Shown in pieces: positions 23,955-33,222 of a DNA stretch of 64,000 nt; positions within the stretch are counted from its first letter, which is position 1, and the number at the start of each line of letters is the position of its first letter. The DNA comes from Agrobacterium tumefaciens (GTDB lineage: Bacteria; Pseudomonadota; Alphaproteobacteria; Rhizobiales; Rhizobiaceae): assembly GCF_013337285.1 (NCBI RefSeq), contig NZ_SUPW01000003.1:1-64000 (forward strand), written 5' to 3'. A program made the translations under genes and the position numbers. The notes beneath the pieces are model-generated. The model was not told the origin of the DNA and made no database searches. It was given only the letters and a program-made list of their open reading frames with translations.

Positions 23955-24833
23955 TCAGCACAAAGACGGGCCTGCCAACGCGAAAATTTGTCCCGCACCA
24001 AAACCGGCCGGTTGCGGCGCGTTTTTCGACATGGTGGTGAGTGTTTCGATCTCCACCAGCCCGGATTGCGCCAGAAAATCGGTGAGAAGACCGCTGTCGC
24101 GCACGGCGTCGAGCCGGACAAGTTGCCCCTCCAGATCGGCAAAATGCCGCCTGACCAGCGCGATCGCATCCGCCTCGTCACCCGCAACGACCGGGCCGAC
24201 AATATGGCCCCGCCCCGCCGCACGGCGCAGTGCAAAGGCGACAAGACGGTCCGCCTCGAACAGGCCGTAACCGGCATTCTCCCGCAGCAGACGTTGCAGG
24301 ACGCCCCGGCGCGAAACGCCGAAAGCTGCCTGATCCAGATCCTCCACGGCGGAAATTTGATCTTCCGAAAGCGGCTCGATCCGCTGTTTTCTGCCGAGCT
24401 GTGGCGTCTCGGTGGCGCAATGCGCCTTGCCCCGCAGGAGATGCACCTTTTCCGTATCTCCGGCAAAACCCAGCGAGGAAAAAAGTCGCCGCGACACCTC
24501 CGTTGCATTCAACCGCAAGGCGGCGGCAGGATACTTTGCCGAAAGCTGTCGCACAAGCCAGGGTGCGACGCCCTGACCCTGCAGACGGGGAGAAACGATG
24601 ACCATGCCAAGCGTCGCGAAATTCGGATCATAGGGAAAAAGCATGGCGGTTGCGACGACGCGGTCGATCTCGTCCAGTGCGGCAAGGCCGACGCCGCATT
24701 GCCTCAGGAAACACCATTCATTGGCGTGATAACGCCATCCGACAGCCATGGACAAGGCATGCAGATGATCGGCCTCCACATCGGCGATATCCACGGTCCG
24801 CAATTCGAAACTATCGACTTTGAGCAGCTCCAT
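23955..24833 (-). CDS. Two-domain GNAT acetyltransferase
   Basis: A 292-residue protein with an N-terminal GNAT domain (about residues 10-135; acetyl-CoA loop SPRLQGQGVAPWL, about 82-94) and a C-terminal half that resembles a second, degenerate GNAT fold (LDQAAFGVSRRGVLQRLL, then GPVVAGDEADAIALVRR). It is a paralogue of 34214-35050, which has the same two-part layout. Substrate unknown; family members acetylate small amines or proteins. It ends 55 nt before the riboswitch and starts 241 nt from the divergent M20 gene. Confidence 0.8.
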   Translation of the reverse strand: MELLKVDSFELRTVDIADVEADHLHALSMAVGWRYHANEWCFLRQCGVGLAALDEIDRVVATAMLFPYDPNFATLGMVIVSPRLQGQGVAPWLVRQLSAKYPAAALRLNATEVSRRLFSSLGFAGDTEKVHLLRGKAHCATETPQLGRKQRIEPLSEDQISAVEDLDQAAFGVSRRGVLQRLLRENAGYGLFEADRLVAFALRRAAGRGHIVGPVVAGDEADAIALVRRHFADLEGQLVRLDAVRDSGLLTDFLAQSGLVEIETLTTMSKNAPQPAGFGAGQIFALAGPSLC

Positions 24834-25050
24834 AGCAAACGGCTCTCATTCCCCCCGGCGCGGAACCTTGGAGTCCCGGCAGCCCAGCCCATGACATCCG
24901 AAGATAACCAGCCTCGCCAGCACGAATTTTCTGAAAGCACTGGAAGGACACAACAATCTACCGAAATCATCGGCATTTCAGCAGATAAACGCCGCCGGCC
25001 ACTCTAAGCTTCTGCGATGAATAATCCGGCCAGCATAAACGGCCGGCCAG

Positions 25051-25074
25051 TGGGGAAGACCTGTGGGGAAGACC
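25051..25074 (+). repeat. 13-nt tandem duplication at ribosome-binding site
   Basis: TGGGGAAGACC occurs at 25051-25061 and again at 25064-25074, directly before the ATG of the M20 gene. It doubles the only Shine-Dalgarno-like GGGGAAG and provides a possible GTG start at 25063. Confidence 0.8.
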
Positions 25075-26199
25075 ATGAACGCAATCGAAATCCTTGAGCG
25101 TCTCGTCGCCTTCCCGTCCATCGTCGGAACCGCCAATGGCGATATTGCCGGATGGATTGCGGATTATCTGGAAAGCCACGGCGCGAAAGTCTCGCTATTG
25201 CCGGGACCGGAGGGCGACCGCGCCAATCTCTTCGCCAGTTTTGGTCCAGCCGATCGCGCCGGTTATATCCTCTCCGGCCACATGGATGTCGTGCCGGCCG
25301 GTGAACCGGAATGGAGCTCCGATCCGTTTACGCTCAGAACCGAAGGCGACCGGCTATACGGACGCGGCACCACCGACATGAAAGGTTTTCTCGCCACGGT
25401 TCTCGCCGCAGCACCGGCATTTTCGCGCATGGCGCTGAAACGACCGATACATATCGCCTTTTCCTATGACGAAGAAGCGGGCTGTCGCGGCGTTCCCCAT
25501 CTCATCGCCAGATTGCCGGAGTTGTGCGCCCCGCCGGCGGGCGTGATCATCGGCGAGCCAAGCAATATGCGCGCCGTTCGCGCCCACAAGGGCAAGGCCG
25601 CGGCGCGCATCACGCTGCGTGGTCGGTCAGGCCACTCGTCGCGTCCAGATCAGGGGGTGAACGCCATTCACCTGATGACCGGCATCATGGTGAAAGCAGT
25701 CGAAACCGCTGATGTGCTGACGCGGGGACCGTTCGAAGCGACCTTCGAACCGCCCTACTCCTCCTTGCAGATCGGCACGGTCAAAGGCGGGCAGGCAATC
25801 AACATCATCCCCGATCATTGCGCCATCGAACTGGAAGCGCGGGCAATTTCGGGCGTCTCCCCGCTCGCCCTGCTGGAGCCGGTACGAAGCGCCGTCGAAG
25901 CGCTCGCCGCAAAGGGCGTCGATATCGAATGGACACCGATGAGCGCTTACCCCGCGCTGTCGCTTCCAGCCGATGCACCGCTCGCCCTGCTTCTGGAGGA
26001 ACTGACCGGCACCCCCAACCTCGCAGCCGTCAGCTACGGCACGGAGGCCGGGCTTTTTCAGGCGGCGGGCATAGATGCCATCATCTGCGGCCCGGGCGAT
26101 ATCGGCCGCGCTCACAAACCGGACGAGTTCATTACGGCGGCTGAGCTTTCAGCCTGCCAGTCGATGCTGGAAACGCTCGGCCACCGCTGCGCGGTTTAA
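25075..26199 (+). CDS. M20 peptidase, acetylornithine deacetylase (ArgE)-like
   Basis: A 374-residue zinc amidohydrolase. Metal-site motifs are complete: SGHMDVVPAG (about residues 65-74), GRGTTDMKGF (about 97), YDEEAGCRG with the general-base Glu (about 127), GEPSNM, and a C-terminal GPGDIGRAHKPDEF. It should cleave an N-acyl (acetyl, formyl or succinyl) group from an amino acid. The length fits ArgE. It heads a plus-strand run with a hydroxyacid dehydrogenase, cupin, aldehyde dehydrogenases and an isocitrate-type dehydrogenase, so it is more likely catabolic than the arginine enzyme. GTG 25063 is an alternative start. Confidence 0.87.
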   Translation: MNAIEILERLVAFPSIVGTANGDIAGWIADYLESHGAKVSLLPGPEGDRANLFASFGPADRAGYILSGHMDVVPAGEPEWSSDPFTLRTEGDRLYGRGTTDMKGFLATVLAAAPAFSRMALKRPIHIAFSYDEEAGCRGVPHLIARLPELCAPPAGVIIGEPSNMRAVRAHKGKAAARITLRGRSGHSSRPDQGVNAIHLMTGIMVKAVETADVLTRGPFEATFEPPYSSLQIGTVKGGQAINIIPDHCAIELEARAISGVSPLALLEPVRSAVEALAAKGVDIEWTPMSAYPALSLPADAPLALLLEELTGTPNLAAVSYGTEAGLFQAAGIDAIICGPGDIGRAHKPDEFITAAELSACQSMLETLGHRCAV

Positions 26200-26223
26200 A
26201 ACTTCGGGACATATGGATTTCAG

Positions 26224-27147
26224 ATGACCTTTCTCTTCAATTCCGACGCAAAACGCGGTGAAATCTTCCGGCAGGCCCTGGTCACAGAGTTTCCCAATCT
26301 GCCGTTTTCGATGGATGTTTCGAGCGTCGATCCCGATGCGGTGCGTTATCTCATCACCTGGACGGTGCCTGACGACATCGCCCGATATCGCAATCTCGAA
26401 GTGCTCTTTTCGATCGGCGCGGGTGTCGATCAGTTTCACATCGAGGCCATCCCGGACACGGTAAAGGTCGTGCGCATGGTGGATGAGGGCATTATCCGCA
26501 TGATGCAGGAATATGTCTGCCTCGGCGTGCTTGCCCTTCATCGCAACCTGCCGGTCTATTTGAAACAGCAGCGCCAGCAATTGTGGAAAGCCCTGCCCCA
26601 GCGTCAGGCGGAAGAGTGCCGGGTGGGCATTCTCGGCCTCGGCATGCTGGGTGTTGCAGCACTGGAGCGGCTGAAACCTTTCGGTTTTCCACTGTCCGGC
26701 TGGAGCCGCTCGCCGCGCAAGATCGATGGCGTCACCTGTCATCATGGCGATGAGGGATTGGGCACCATCCTCTCCACCAGCGATATTCTGGTCTGCCTGC
26801 TGCCGCTGACCGATGAGACGACCGGACTTCTGAATGCCGAGCGTCTGAATTCGCTCCCCGAAGGCGCGGCTCTGGTTCACGCCGGGCGCGGCAGGCAGCT
26901 CGACCATGACGCCCTCATCGACACGCTGGATAGCGGCAGGCTTTCAGGCGCCGTGATCGACGTCACCGATCCCGAACCCCTGCCGGAAGGCCACCGTTTC
27001 TGGACGCATCCGAAAATTCTGCTGACGCCGCATATTGCCAGCGTCACCCAACCCCATTCCGCCGCCCGCACCGTCGTTGATAACATCAAACGATACGAAA
27101 CCGGTCTCGAACCGCTCGGCCTCGTCGACCGCAGCCGCGGATATTGA
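26224..27147 (+). CDS. D-2-hydroxyacid dehydrogenase, GhrA (glyoxylate/hydroxypyruvate reductase A)-like
   Basis: A 307-residue NAD(P)-dependent enzyme. It has the dinucleotide loop [14 protein letters not shown] (about residues 139-152), the substrate Arg in HAGRGRQ (about 223), the Glu of DPEPLPEGH and the catalytic His in TPHIASVT (about 278). It lacks the long N-terminal domain of SerA-type enzymes. Reaction: reversible reduction of a 2-oxo acid such as glyoxylate or hydroxypyruvate. It starts 24 nt after the M20 gene stop and is followed closely by a cupin gene. Confidence 0.88.
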   Translation: MTFLFNSDAKRGEIFRQALVTEFPNLPFSMDVSSVDPDAVRYLITWTVPDDIARYRNLEVLFSIGAGVDQFHIEAIPDTVKVVRMVDEGIIRMMQEYVCLGVLALHRNLPVYLKQQRQQLWKALPQRQAEECRVGILGLGMLGVAALERLKPFGFPLSGWSRSPRKIDGVTCHHGDEGLGTILSTSDILVCLLPLTDETTGLLNAERLNSLPEGAALVHAGRGRQLDHDALIDTLDSGRLSGAVIDVTDPEPLPEGHRFWTHPKILLTPHIASVTQPHSAARTVVDNIKRYETGLEPLGLVDRSRGY

Positions 27148-27176
27148 TCAGCCACCCATCTCTGAAAGGAAAATCT

Positions 27177-27533
27177 ATGCCGCTTCTCAAGCCCATCGAC
27201 ACCAATCCCGATTTCGAGCCGAAGGCCTCCAAGGCCTTGCCGGAACGCCTCATCGCCGGCGATCCCTCGTTCAAGACCTGGGCGTTGGACGAAGCCCGCG
27301 ACGGCACCGTAAAAACCGGCATCTGGGAAGCGACCCCGGGCGAAAGCCGCTCGATCAAGGGCGAAACCTTCGAGTTCTGCCATATTCTGGCCGGCGTCAT
27401 CGAAATCACGCCTGATGGCGGCGAACCGCAGCGTTATACGGCAGGCGACAGCTTCGTCATGAAGCCGGGTTTCGTCGGCGTCTGGAAGACCATCGAGACG
27501 GTGCGCAAGATTTACGTCACAGTGAACGGATGA
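27177..27533 (+). CDS. Cupin-domain protein (DUF861 / ureidoglycine aminohydrolase-like)
   Basis: A 118-residue single-domain cupin. The central segment GESRSIKGETFEFCHILAG resembles cupin motif 1 with reduced histidines, and GDSFVMKPGFVGVWKTIETVRKIYV matches motif 2 of the DUF861 group. I start at ATG 27177 (GAAAGGA, 6 nt upstream), 29 nt after the hydroxyacid dehydrogenase. Function unknown; such proteins act on small amides or ureides or serve as sensors. Confidence 0.8.
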   Translation: MPLLKPIDTNPDFEPKASKALPERLIAGDPSFKTWALDEARDGTVKTGIWEATPGESRSIKGETFEFCHILAGVIEITPDGGEPQRYTAGDSFVMKPGFVGVWKTIETVRKIYVTVNG

Positions 27534-27725
27534 GGTGAAACCCGGCATTTTCGAAATCGGTCGCGGTCGCGGAAACCGCAAAAACACCACAGGCAGCGCA
27601 TCGCCGAAGATTGCGCTGTCTGCCGGTGACAAAACGGGATTTTCGTTCACCGTCCCCGCCGCAGTCGGTCGATCTCACTTGCCGGCAGGGAGTAGTTTTA
27701 AGGGCATATCCACAGAGGATTTCCC

Positions 27726-29189
27726 ATGACGCTCAGCTTCGATCCAGACAGCCTATCCCTGCCGATCGGCCACTTCATCGGCGACCGGCTGATCCCGGCT
27801 GCAAACGGCATCGACATGCACCGCCCTTCGGACGGCATGGAATATGCCGGCTGCCCCAAGGCGGATGCGGCGCTGGTGGATGAAGCGGTGCAAACCGCCA
27901 AGGCCGCACTGAAAAGCAGCAACTGGGGCGGCGTACGTCCACGTGAACGCACCAAGGTGCTGCAACGCTGGGCCGATCTGATCGAAGCTGAAGCTGAGAC
28001 GCTGGCGAAAATCGAGGCGCTATCCTCGACGCGTCCCGTGGGCCACCTGATTGCCGGCGATATCGCCGTCACCGCCGAGCAAATCCGCTTCTTTGCCGAG
28101 TTTGCGGACAAGGAAGGCGGCGATCTGGTGCCGACCGACGACACAAGTCTCGGCATGATCATGACCGAGCCCTATGGCGTCGTCGGCGCCATCACGCCTT
28201 GGAATTATCCGGTGTCCATGGCCGGCTGGAAGCTTGGTCCGGCTCTCGCTGCCGGCAATGCCGTGGTGCTGAAACCGTCCGAAATGACGCCATTCTCCTG
28301 CGTTTTCATGGCGCAACTGGCCATCAAGGCCGGATTGCCGGCAGGTCTCATCAACATCGTTTTGGGTGATGGCGCGGTGACGGGCAACGCGATTACCGGA
28401 CACCCCGACATTTCGAAAGTCAGCTTCACCGGCTCCACCGCCGCAGGCAGCGCCATCATGGCCAATGTCGCCCGCACCGGCATCAAACCGATGACGCTGG
28501 AACTTGGCGGCAAAAGCCCGCAGCTGGTTTTTGCCGATGCGGATATCGAAAAGGCGGCGGCAGCGATTGCCGGCAATATTCTCTCCAATGCCGGGCAGGC
28601 CTGTGTGGCCGGTTCGCGCATCATCGTCGAGGAAAGTGCGGCCGAGGCACTTTCGGCGGCGATCATCGCCCGCATGAAGGCCGTCAAGCCCGGCCCGACA
28701 TGGGACGAGGCGACGCAATATTCGCCGATCATTTCCGACGTCCAGCGCAAGCGCATCGACAGCATCGTGCAGGCCGCCGTCGCCCATGGCGGCGAATGCC
28801 TGACGGGCGGTGCGAACATGGACGGCCCCGGCTATTTCTACCAGCCGACGCTGATCGCCAATGTCGACCAGACCTCGCCTGCCGTGACAGAAGAAATCTT
28901 CGGGCCAGTGCTGACGCTGCAAACCTTCCGCACGGAAGAAGAGGCACTGGCGCTTGCCGATCATCCGACCTACGGTCTGGCGGCGGGTCTTTTCAGCCGG
29001 GATATTTCGCGTGTCCTGCGCCTGTCGCGCGCAATTCAGGCCGGAACGATCTGGGTCAACCGTTATGGCCGCTCGCGCGACCACATCTTGCCGACCGGCG
29101 GTTACAAACGCTCCGGCATCGGCAAGGATCTCGGGCGGGAGGCCTATCTCGCCAACCGCAAGAGCAAAAGCGTCCTGATTGGACTGTAA
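27726..29189 (+). CDS. NAD(P)-dependent aldehyde dehydrogenase
   Basis: A 487-residue ALDH. The oxyanion Asn is in TPWNYP (about residue 160), the general-base Glu in LELGGKSP (about 259) and the nucleophile Cys in NAGQACVAGSR (about 294). The C-terminus ends with the usual YKRSGIGKDLGREAY. It resembles the betaine/aminoaldehyde or gamma-guanidinobutyraldehyde-type group. A 192-nt gap separates it from the cupin gene, so it may have its own promoter. It is followed 14 nt later by an isocitrate-type dehydrogenase. Confidence 0.92.
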   Translation: MTLSFDPDSLSLPIGHFIGDRLIPAANGIDMHRPSDGMEYAGCPKADAALVDEAVQTAKAALKSSNWGGVRPRERTKVLQRWADLIEAEAETLAKIEALSSTRPVGHLIAGDIAVTAEQIRFFAEFADKEGGDLVPTDDTSLGMIMTEPYGVVGAITPWNYPVSMAGWKLGPALAAGNAVVLKPSEMTPFSCVFMAQLAIKAGLPAGLINIVLGDGAVTGNAITGHPDISKVSFTGSTAAGSAIMANVARTGIKPMTLELGGKSPQLVFADADIEKAAAAIAGNILSNAGQACVAGSRIIVEESAAEALSAAIIARMKAVKPGPTWDEATQYSPIISDVQRKRIDSIVQAAVAHGGECLTGGANMDGPGYFYQPTLIANVDQTSPAVTEEIFGPVLTLQTFRTEEEALALADHPTYGLAAGLFSRDISRVLRLSRAIQAGTIWVNRYGRSRDHILPTGGYKRSGIGKDLGREAYLANRKSKSVLIGL

Positions 29190-29203
29190 ACGAGGGAAAC
29201 GTC

Positions 29204-30247
29204 TTGAAAACGCATCGTATCGCACTCATTCCCGGAGACGGCATCGGCAAAAGCGTGACCGACGCCGCGTGGCAGGTGCTCAACGCCGCCGCCAAGACCG
29301 CCGGTTTTGCGCTCGAAGGCACCGAATTCCCCTGGTCCTGCGCCTTCTACAAGGAAACCGGCGCGATGATGCCCAAGGACGGCATCGAGACCCTGCGCGG
29401 TTTCGACGCCATTCTGCTGGGCGCTGTCGGCTGGCCGGCGCAGGTGCCGGATTCGGTGTCGCTGCACGGCCTGCTGCTGCCGATCCGCAAGGCCTTCGTG
29501 CAATATGCCAATATCCGCCCGCACCGGCTGCTGCCCGGCGTGCAGGGACCACTGAAAGCCGGTGGCTTCGACATTCTCTGCATCCGTGAAAATACCGAGG
29601 GTGAATATTCCGGTGCCGGCGGGCGCGTGCATCAGGGCACGGACGACGAAGTAGCCGTCGAAACCTCGATCTTCACCCGCAAGGGCGTGGAGCGCATTTT
29701 GCGCTTCGGTTTCGAGCAGGCACAGAAACGTCGCGGCAAACTCGCCTCCGTCACCAAGTCCAACGCCCAGAAATACTCCATGGTGTTCTGGGACGAGGTG
29801 ACGCAAAAGCTCGCAGCGGAATATCCTGATGTCGAGGTTTCGAGCTACCATATCGACGCCATGGCGGCACGCATGGTGATGGCCCCGGAAAGCCTCGATG
29901 TCGTGGTCGCCTCTAACCTGTTCGGCGATATTCTGACCGATCTGGGTGCCGCCATTCAGGGCGGCCTCGGTTTTGCCGCCTCCGCCAATATCAATCCGGA
30001 CCGCAGCGCGCCCTCGATGTTCGAGCCGGTGCATGGTTCGGCCCCCGATATCGCCCATCTCGGTATCGCCAACCCGATTGCCGCAATCTGGTCCGGCGCT
30101 ATGATGCTCGATCATCTCGGCGAACATGACGCAGCCGCGAAGATCATGGCGGCGCTCGAAAAGGCGACCGGCAAAGGCATCGGCACCGTGCCGGGCAAGG
30201 ACAAGACGGACGCCATTACTGCCGCAGTTCTCGCGGCGCTCGACTGA
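29204..30247 (+). CDS. Tartrate/D-malate dehydrogenase-type beta-decarboxylating dehydrogenase
   Basis: A 347-residue member of the isocitrate/isopropylmalate dehydrogenase family. I start at TTG 29204 with GAGGGA upstream; an ATG-only call would extend wrongly into the ALDH gene. Visible features: IPGDGIGKSV at the N-terminus, ENTEGEYSGAGGRVHQG (about residues 128-144), the Lys/Tyr region VTKSNAQKYS, metal-binding Asp residues in SNLFGDILTDLGAA (about 239) and the NAD loop EPVHGSAPDIA. The GGRVHQGTDDEVA stretch favours the tartrate/D-malate (DmlA/TDH) subgroup over LeuB. Confidence 0.88.
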   Translation: MKTHRIALIPGDGIGKSVTDAAWQVLNAAAKTAGFALEGTEFPWSCAFYKETGAMMPKDGIETLRGFDAILLGAVGWPAQVPDSVSLHGLLLPIRKAFVQYANIRPHRLLPGVQGPLKAGGFDILCIRENTEGEYSGAGGRVHQGTDDEVAVETSIFTRKGVERILRFGFEQAQKRRGKLASVTKSNAQKYSMVFWDEVTQKLAAEYPDVEVSSYHIDAMAARMVMAPESLDVVVASNLFGDILTDLGAAIQGGLGFAASANINPDRSAPSMFEPVHGSAPDIAHLGIANPIAAIWSGAMMLDHLGEHDAAAKIMAALEKATGKGIGTVPGKDKTDAITAAVLAALD

Positions 30248-30259
30248 TTTCGGAGACAG

Positions 30260-31720
30260 ATGATGCAGGGTTTGAAGGACAAGGACCTCTTTCGCCAGAC
30301 AGGCTTGATCGGCGGCGCATGGAAAGCGGCGGCATCGGGCAAGGTGGTCGACGTGATCGACCCGGCGACACAGGCGGTGATCGGCACGGTGCCTGACATG
30401 GGCGGCGCGGAAACCCGCGCGGCGATCGAAGCCGCCAACGCCGCTTTCGGGCCGTGGAAGAAAAAGACCCACGCGGAGCGCGCAGCGCTTCTCGAAAAGT
30501 GGTTCGCGCTGATGATCGAGCATGTCGACGATCTCGGCCTGATCCTGACCATCGAACAGGGCAAGCCGCTGGACGAGGCGAAGGGCGAAATCCGCTATGG
30601 CGCGTCCTTCGTCAAATGGTTTGCCGAAGAGGCCCGACGCATCAGCGGCGGCACCATCCCTTCGCCGACGCCGGATCGCCGCATCGTGGTGCTGAAGGAA
30701 CCGGTCGGCGTCTGCGGCATCATCACGCCATGGAACTTCCCGAATGCGATGATCACCCGCAAGGTTGCACCTGCCCTTGCCGCCGGCTGCACCGTCGTCA
30801 TCAAGCCTTCGGAATTCACGCCCTATTCAGCCTTGGCGCTTGGCGTGCTTGCCGAACGGGCCGGCATTCCCACAGGTGTCATCAACATCGTCACCGGCAT
30901 GCCGACGGAGATCGGCAACGAAATCATGGCCAACGAGACGGTGCGGAAAATTTCCTTCACCGGCTCCACCCGCGTCGGCTCGCTTTTGATGCGTGGTGCG
31001 GCCGATAGCGTCAAAAGGCTGTCGCTGGAACTTGGCGGCAACGCGCCTTTCATCGTGTTCGACGATGCCGATCTGGATTTGGCCATTGAAGGCGCGCTGG
31101 TTTCGAAATTCCGCAATGGCGGCCAGACCTGCGTCTGCGCCAACCGGATTCTGGTTCAGTCAGGCGTTTACGATGCCTTCGCGAAGAAACTAGCGGATCG
31201 CGTCGATGCCATGCGGGTCGGTCCCGGAACGGAGCCGGGCGTTGCCATCGGTCCGATGATCAACGAGCCTGCCATCGCCAAAATCCGCGCCCATATCGAC
31301 GACGCGATCTCCAAGGGCGCGAAGATCATCACCAAGCCGCATAATCTGCCGGAAGGCCCGCAATATACCGCCCCCGTGGTACTGACAGGCGCTACGACGG
31401 CGATGCGGCTGGCAAGCGAAGAGACCTTCGGCCCCGTCGCGCCGCTCTTCCGCTTCGAGACCGAAGAGGAAGCCCTCGCCATCGCCAACGGAACGCCCTT
31501 CGGCCTTGCCGCCTATTTCTACACGGAGAGCCTCAAACGCGCCTGGCGTGTGGGCGAAGCGCTGGAATTCGGCATGGTCGGCCTCAACACCGGCGCGATC
31601 TCCACCGAAGTCGCCCCCTTCGGCGGTGTCAAGCAATCCGGCCTCGGCCGGGAAGGCGCACAGGCCGGCATCGAGGAATATCTGGAAATAAAGACGTTCC
31701 ACATCGGCGGGCTTGCCTGA
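30260..31720 (+). CDS. gabD: Succinate-semialdehyde dehydrogenase (GabD-like)
   Basis: A 486-residue aldehyde dehydrogenase very typical of GabD: TPWNFP (about residue 157), LELGGNAP (about 257) and the active Cys in GGQTCVCANR (about 291), with a second Cys two residues later as in redox-regulated GabD enzymes. It ends SGLGREGAQAGIEEYLEIK. It converts succinate semialdehyde, the end product of 4-aminobutyrate breakdown, to succinate. It is 12 nt after the preceding dehydrogenase and followed by a strong terminator, closing the operon. Confidence 0.88.
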   Translation: MMQGLKDKDLFRQTGLIGGAWKAAASGKVVDVIDPATQAVIGTVPDMGGAETRAAIEAANAAFGPWKKKTHAERAALLEKWFALMIEHVDDLGLILTIEQGKPLDEAKGEIRYGASFVKWFAEEARRISGGTIPSPTPDRRIVVLKEPVGVCGIITPWNFPNAMITRKVAPALAAGCTVVIKPSEFTPYSALALGVLAERAGIPTGVINIVTGMPTEIGNEIMANETVRKISFTGSTRVGSLLMRGAADSVKRLSLELGGNAPFIVFDDADLDLAIEGALVSKFRNGGQTCVCANRILVQSGVYDAFAKKLADRVDAMRVGPGTEPGVAIGPMINEPAIAKIRAHIDDAISKGAKIITKPHNLPEGPQYTAPVVLTGATTAMRLASEETFGPVAPLFRFETEEEALAIANGTPFGLAAYFYTESLKRAWRVGEALEFGMVGLNTGAISTEVAPFGGVKQSGLGREGAQAGIEEYLEIKTFHIGGLA

Positions 31721-31744
31721 GCCCCACTTCTTTCTCCCCGCCTA

Positions 31745-31772
31745 AAGGGCCGCTCTGCGGCCCTTCTTTTTG
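31745..31772 (+). terminator. Rho-independent terminator after gabD-like gene
   Basis: Perfect 9-bp stem AAGGGCCGC-TCT-GCGGCCCTT (31745-31765) followed by CTTTTTT. It closes the plus-strand catabolic operon. Confidence 0.93.
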
Positions 31773-31815
31773 CGCCGGCGCAAGAAAAAAACGGCGCGGT
31801 GGCCGCCCTCTCCTC

Positions 31816-31900
31816 CGTCGTCCTCGGGCTTGACCCGAGGATCCATTCTTCGTGCAGCCGTGGATGCTCGGATCAAGTCCGAGGATAACGTCGAGTGTGG
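31816..31900. repeat. Rhizobial intergenic palindromic repeat, copy 1
   Basis: Contains the inverted halves TCCTCGGGCTTGACCCGAGGA and CTCGGATCAAGTCCGAG (each itself a hairpin) and ends with GTCGAGTGTG. The same pattern and the same terminal GTCGAGTGTG occur at 42700-42796. This resembles RIME-type elements known from rhizobial intergenic regions; the class name is from memory. Confidence 0.75.
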
Positions 31901-31933
31901 GGGAGATCGCCTCTCGGCACGCGATGATGCGCT

Positions 31934-33208
31934 CTACTGAAACTTATCCAGCATCTTGTAATAAAGCCCCACCACCGGCAGGAACCACGGCTTGCCGAAA
32001 TGGCCCGGCACCGCCGGCCAGTCCAGCCCCTTCAGGGGATTATTATCCGGTCGCCCCAGAATGGCATCCGCCATAATCATGCCGAGATGGGTGGAGAGCT
32101 GCGCGCCGTGGCCGGAATAGCCCATGGCGTACCATACCCCGTCATGAAAACCGGCGCGTGGATAACGGTCCTTGGTCATGTCGACCAGACCGCCCCAGCA
32201 ATAATCGATCGGCACATGTGACAGCTGCGGGAAGATGCGGTGCAGACTTTCCGTCAGGATCGCGCCGCTCTTGGCATCCGAGCGCTGATCCGATGTCGCG
32301 GAAAAGCGGGCGCGGCCGCCGAAGATCAGCCGGTTATCCGGCGCCAGCCGGAAATAATTGCCGATATTCATGGAGTTGACATAGGTGCGGTTGCCCGGAA
32401 CCGATGCCTTGACCTCGGCATCCGTGAGCGGCCGCGTGGCGATGATGAAGCTGCCGACCGCGATGATGCGGCGGCGGAAATAGCTGAAGCCGGAGGGTGT
32501 GTAGGCCCCGGTCGCCACCAGAACGTTGTCGGCCGTCACTTTGCCGCGTGTCGTTTCCAGCGTGTGGGTCTTGCCGTTCTGAATGTGCTTCGTCACCGCC
32601 GCATTTTCGAAAATCACCGCACCATGTCGGCTGGCAGCCTCAGCAAGGCCTGCCACATAGCGGCCCATATGCATCATGGCACTCTTCTTCGACAGCATGC
32701 CGCCATAAAAGGGCGAGCCGATTTCCGCCTTGAGATCGGCGGCGGACAGAAGCGCCGTATCGGGATCGACCTCGGCATGCAGCGCCTCGAAATTCTTGGC
32801 CAGACCTTCGAAATGCTGCGGCTTGGAGGCAAGTTTCAGTTTGCCCGAACGGCGAAAGTTGCAATCGATGCCTTCCTCGGCAATCAGGGCTTCCAGCGTA
32901 TCGACTGAATCATCCAGCGCCTTGTAGAGAGCGATGGCGCGCTCCTTGCCCAGTTCCGCCTTGGCGGAAAGATAGGAATGGGCAAGGCCATTGTTGAGAT
33001 GCCCGCCATTGCGGCCGGAAGCGCCCCAGCCGACGCGTTGCCCTTCCAGAACGACGACGCGCGCACCGGCCTTGGCCAGTTGGCGCGCAGCACCCAGACC
33101 CGTGAAGCCGCCACCGATGACGGCCACATCATAGTGGCCCTCGACAGGACCCTGCGCCGCCCCCGCAAACAGGGGCGCGGTATCGTGCCAATAGGAGACG
33201 AGCTTCAT
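31934..33208 (-). CDS. FAD-dependent amine oxidoreductase (PuuB/DAO family)
   Basis: A 424-residue glycine-oxidase/D-amino-acid-oxidase-fold enzyme. The FAD-binding motif is VIGGGFTGLGAARQLAKAG (about residues 31-49), followed by VVLEGQRVGWGASGRNGG, and near the C-terminus YSGHGAQLSTHLG. It resembles gamma-glutamylputrescine oxidoreductases. Expected reaction: oxidative deamination of an amine to an aldehyde. It lies 14 nt after a HAD-type dehalogenase-like gene. The GabD-like gene on the other side of the terminator could take its product toward succinate. Confidence 0.85.
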   Translation of the reverse strand: MKLVSYWHDTAPLFAGAAQGPVEGHYDVAVIGGGFTGLGAARQLAKAGARVVVLEGQRVGWGASGRNGGHLNNGLAHSYLSAKAELGKERAIALYKALDDSVDTLEALIAEEGIDCNFRRSGKLKLASKPQHFEGLAKNFEALHAEVDPDTALLSAADLKAEIGSPFYGGMLSKKSAMMHMGRYVAGLAEAASRHGAVIFENAAVTKHIQNGKTHTLETTRGKVTADNVLVATGAYTPSGFSYFRRRIIAVGSFIIATRPLTDAEVKASVPGNRTYVNSMNIGNYFRLAPDNRLIFGGRARFSATSDQRSDAKSGAILTESLHRIFPQLSHVPIDYCWGGLVDMTKDRYPRAGFHDGVWYAMGYSGHGAQLSTHLGMIMADAILGRPDNNPLKGLDWPAVPGHFGKPWFLPVVGLYYKMLDKFQ

Positions 33209-33222
33209 GATCCAGTCCTTCC

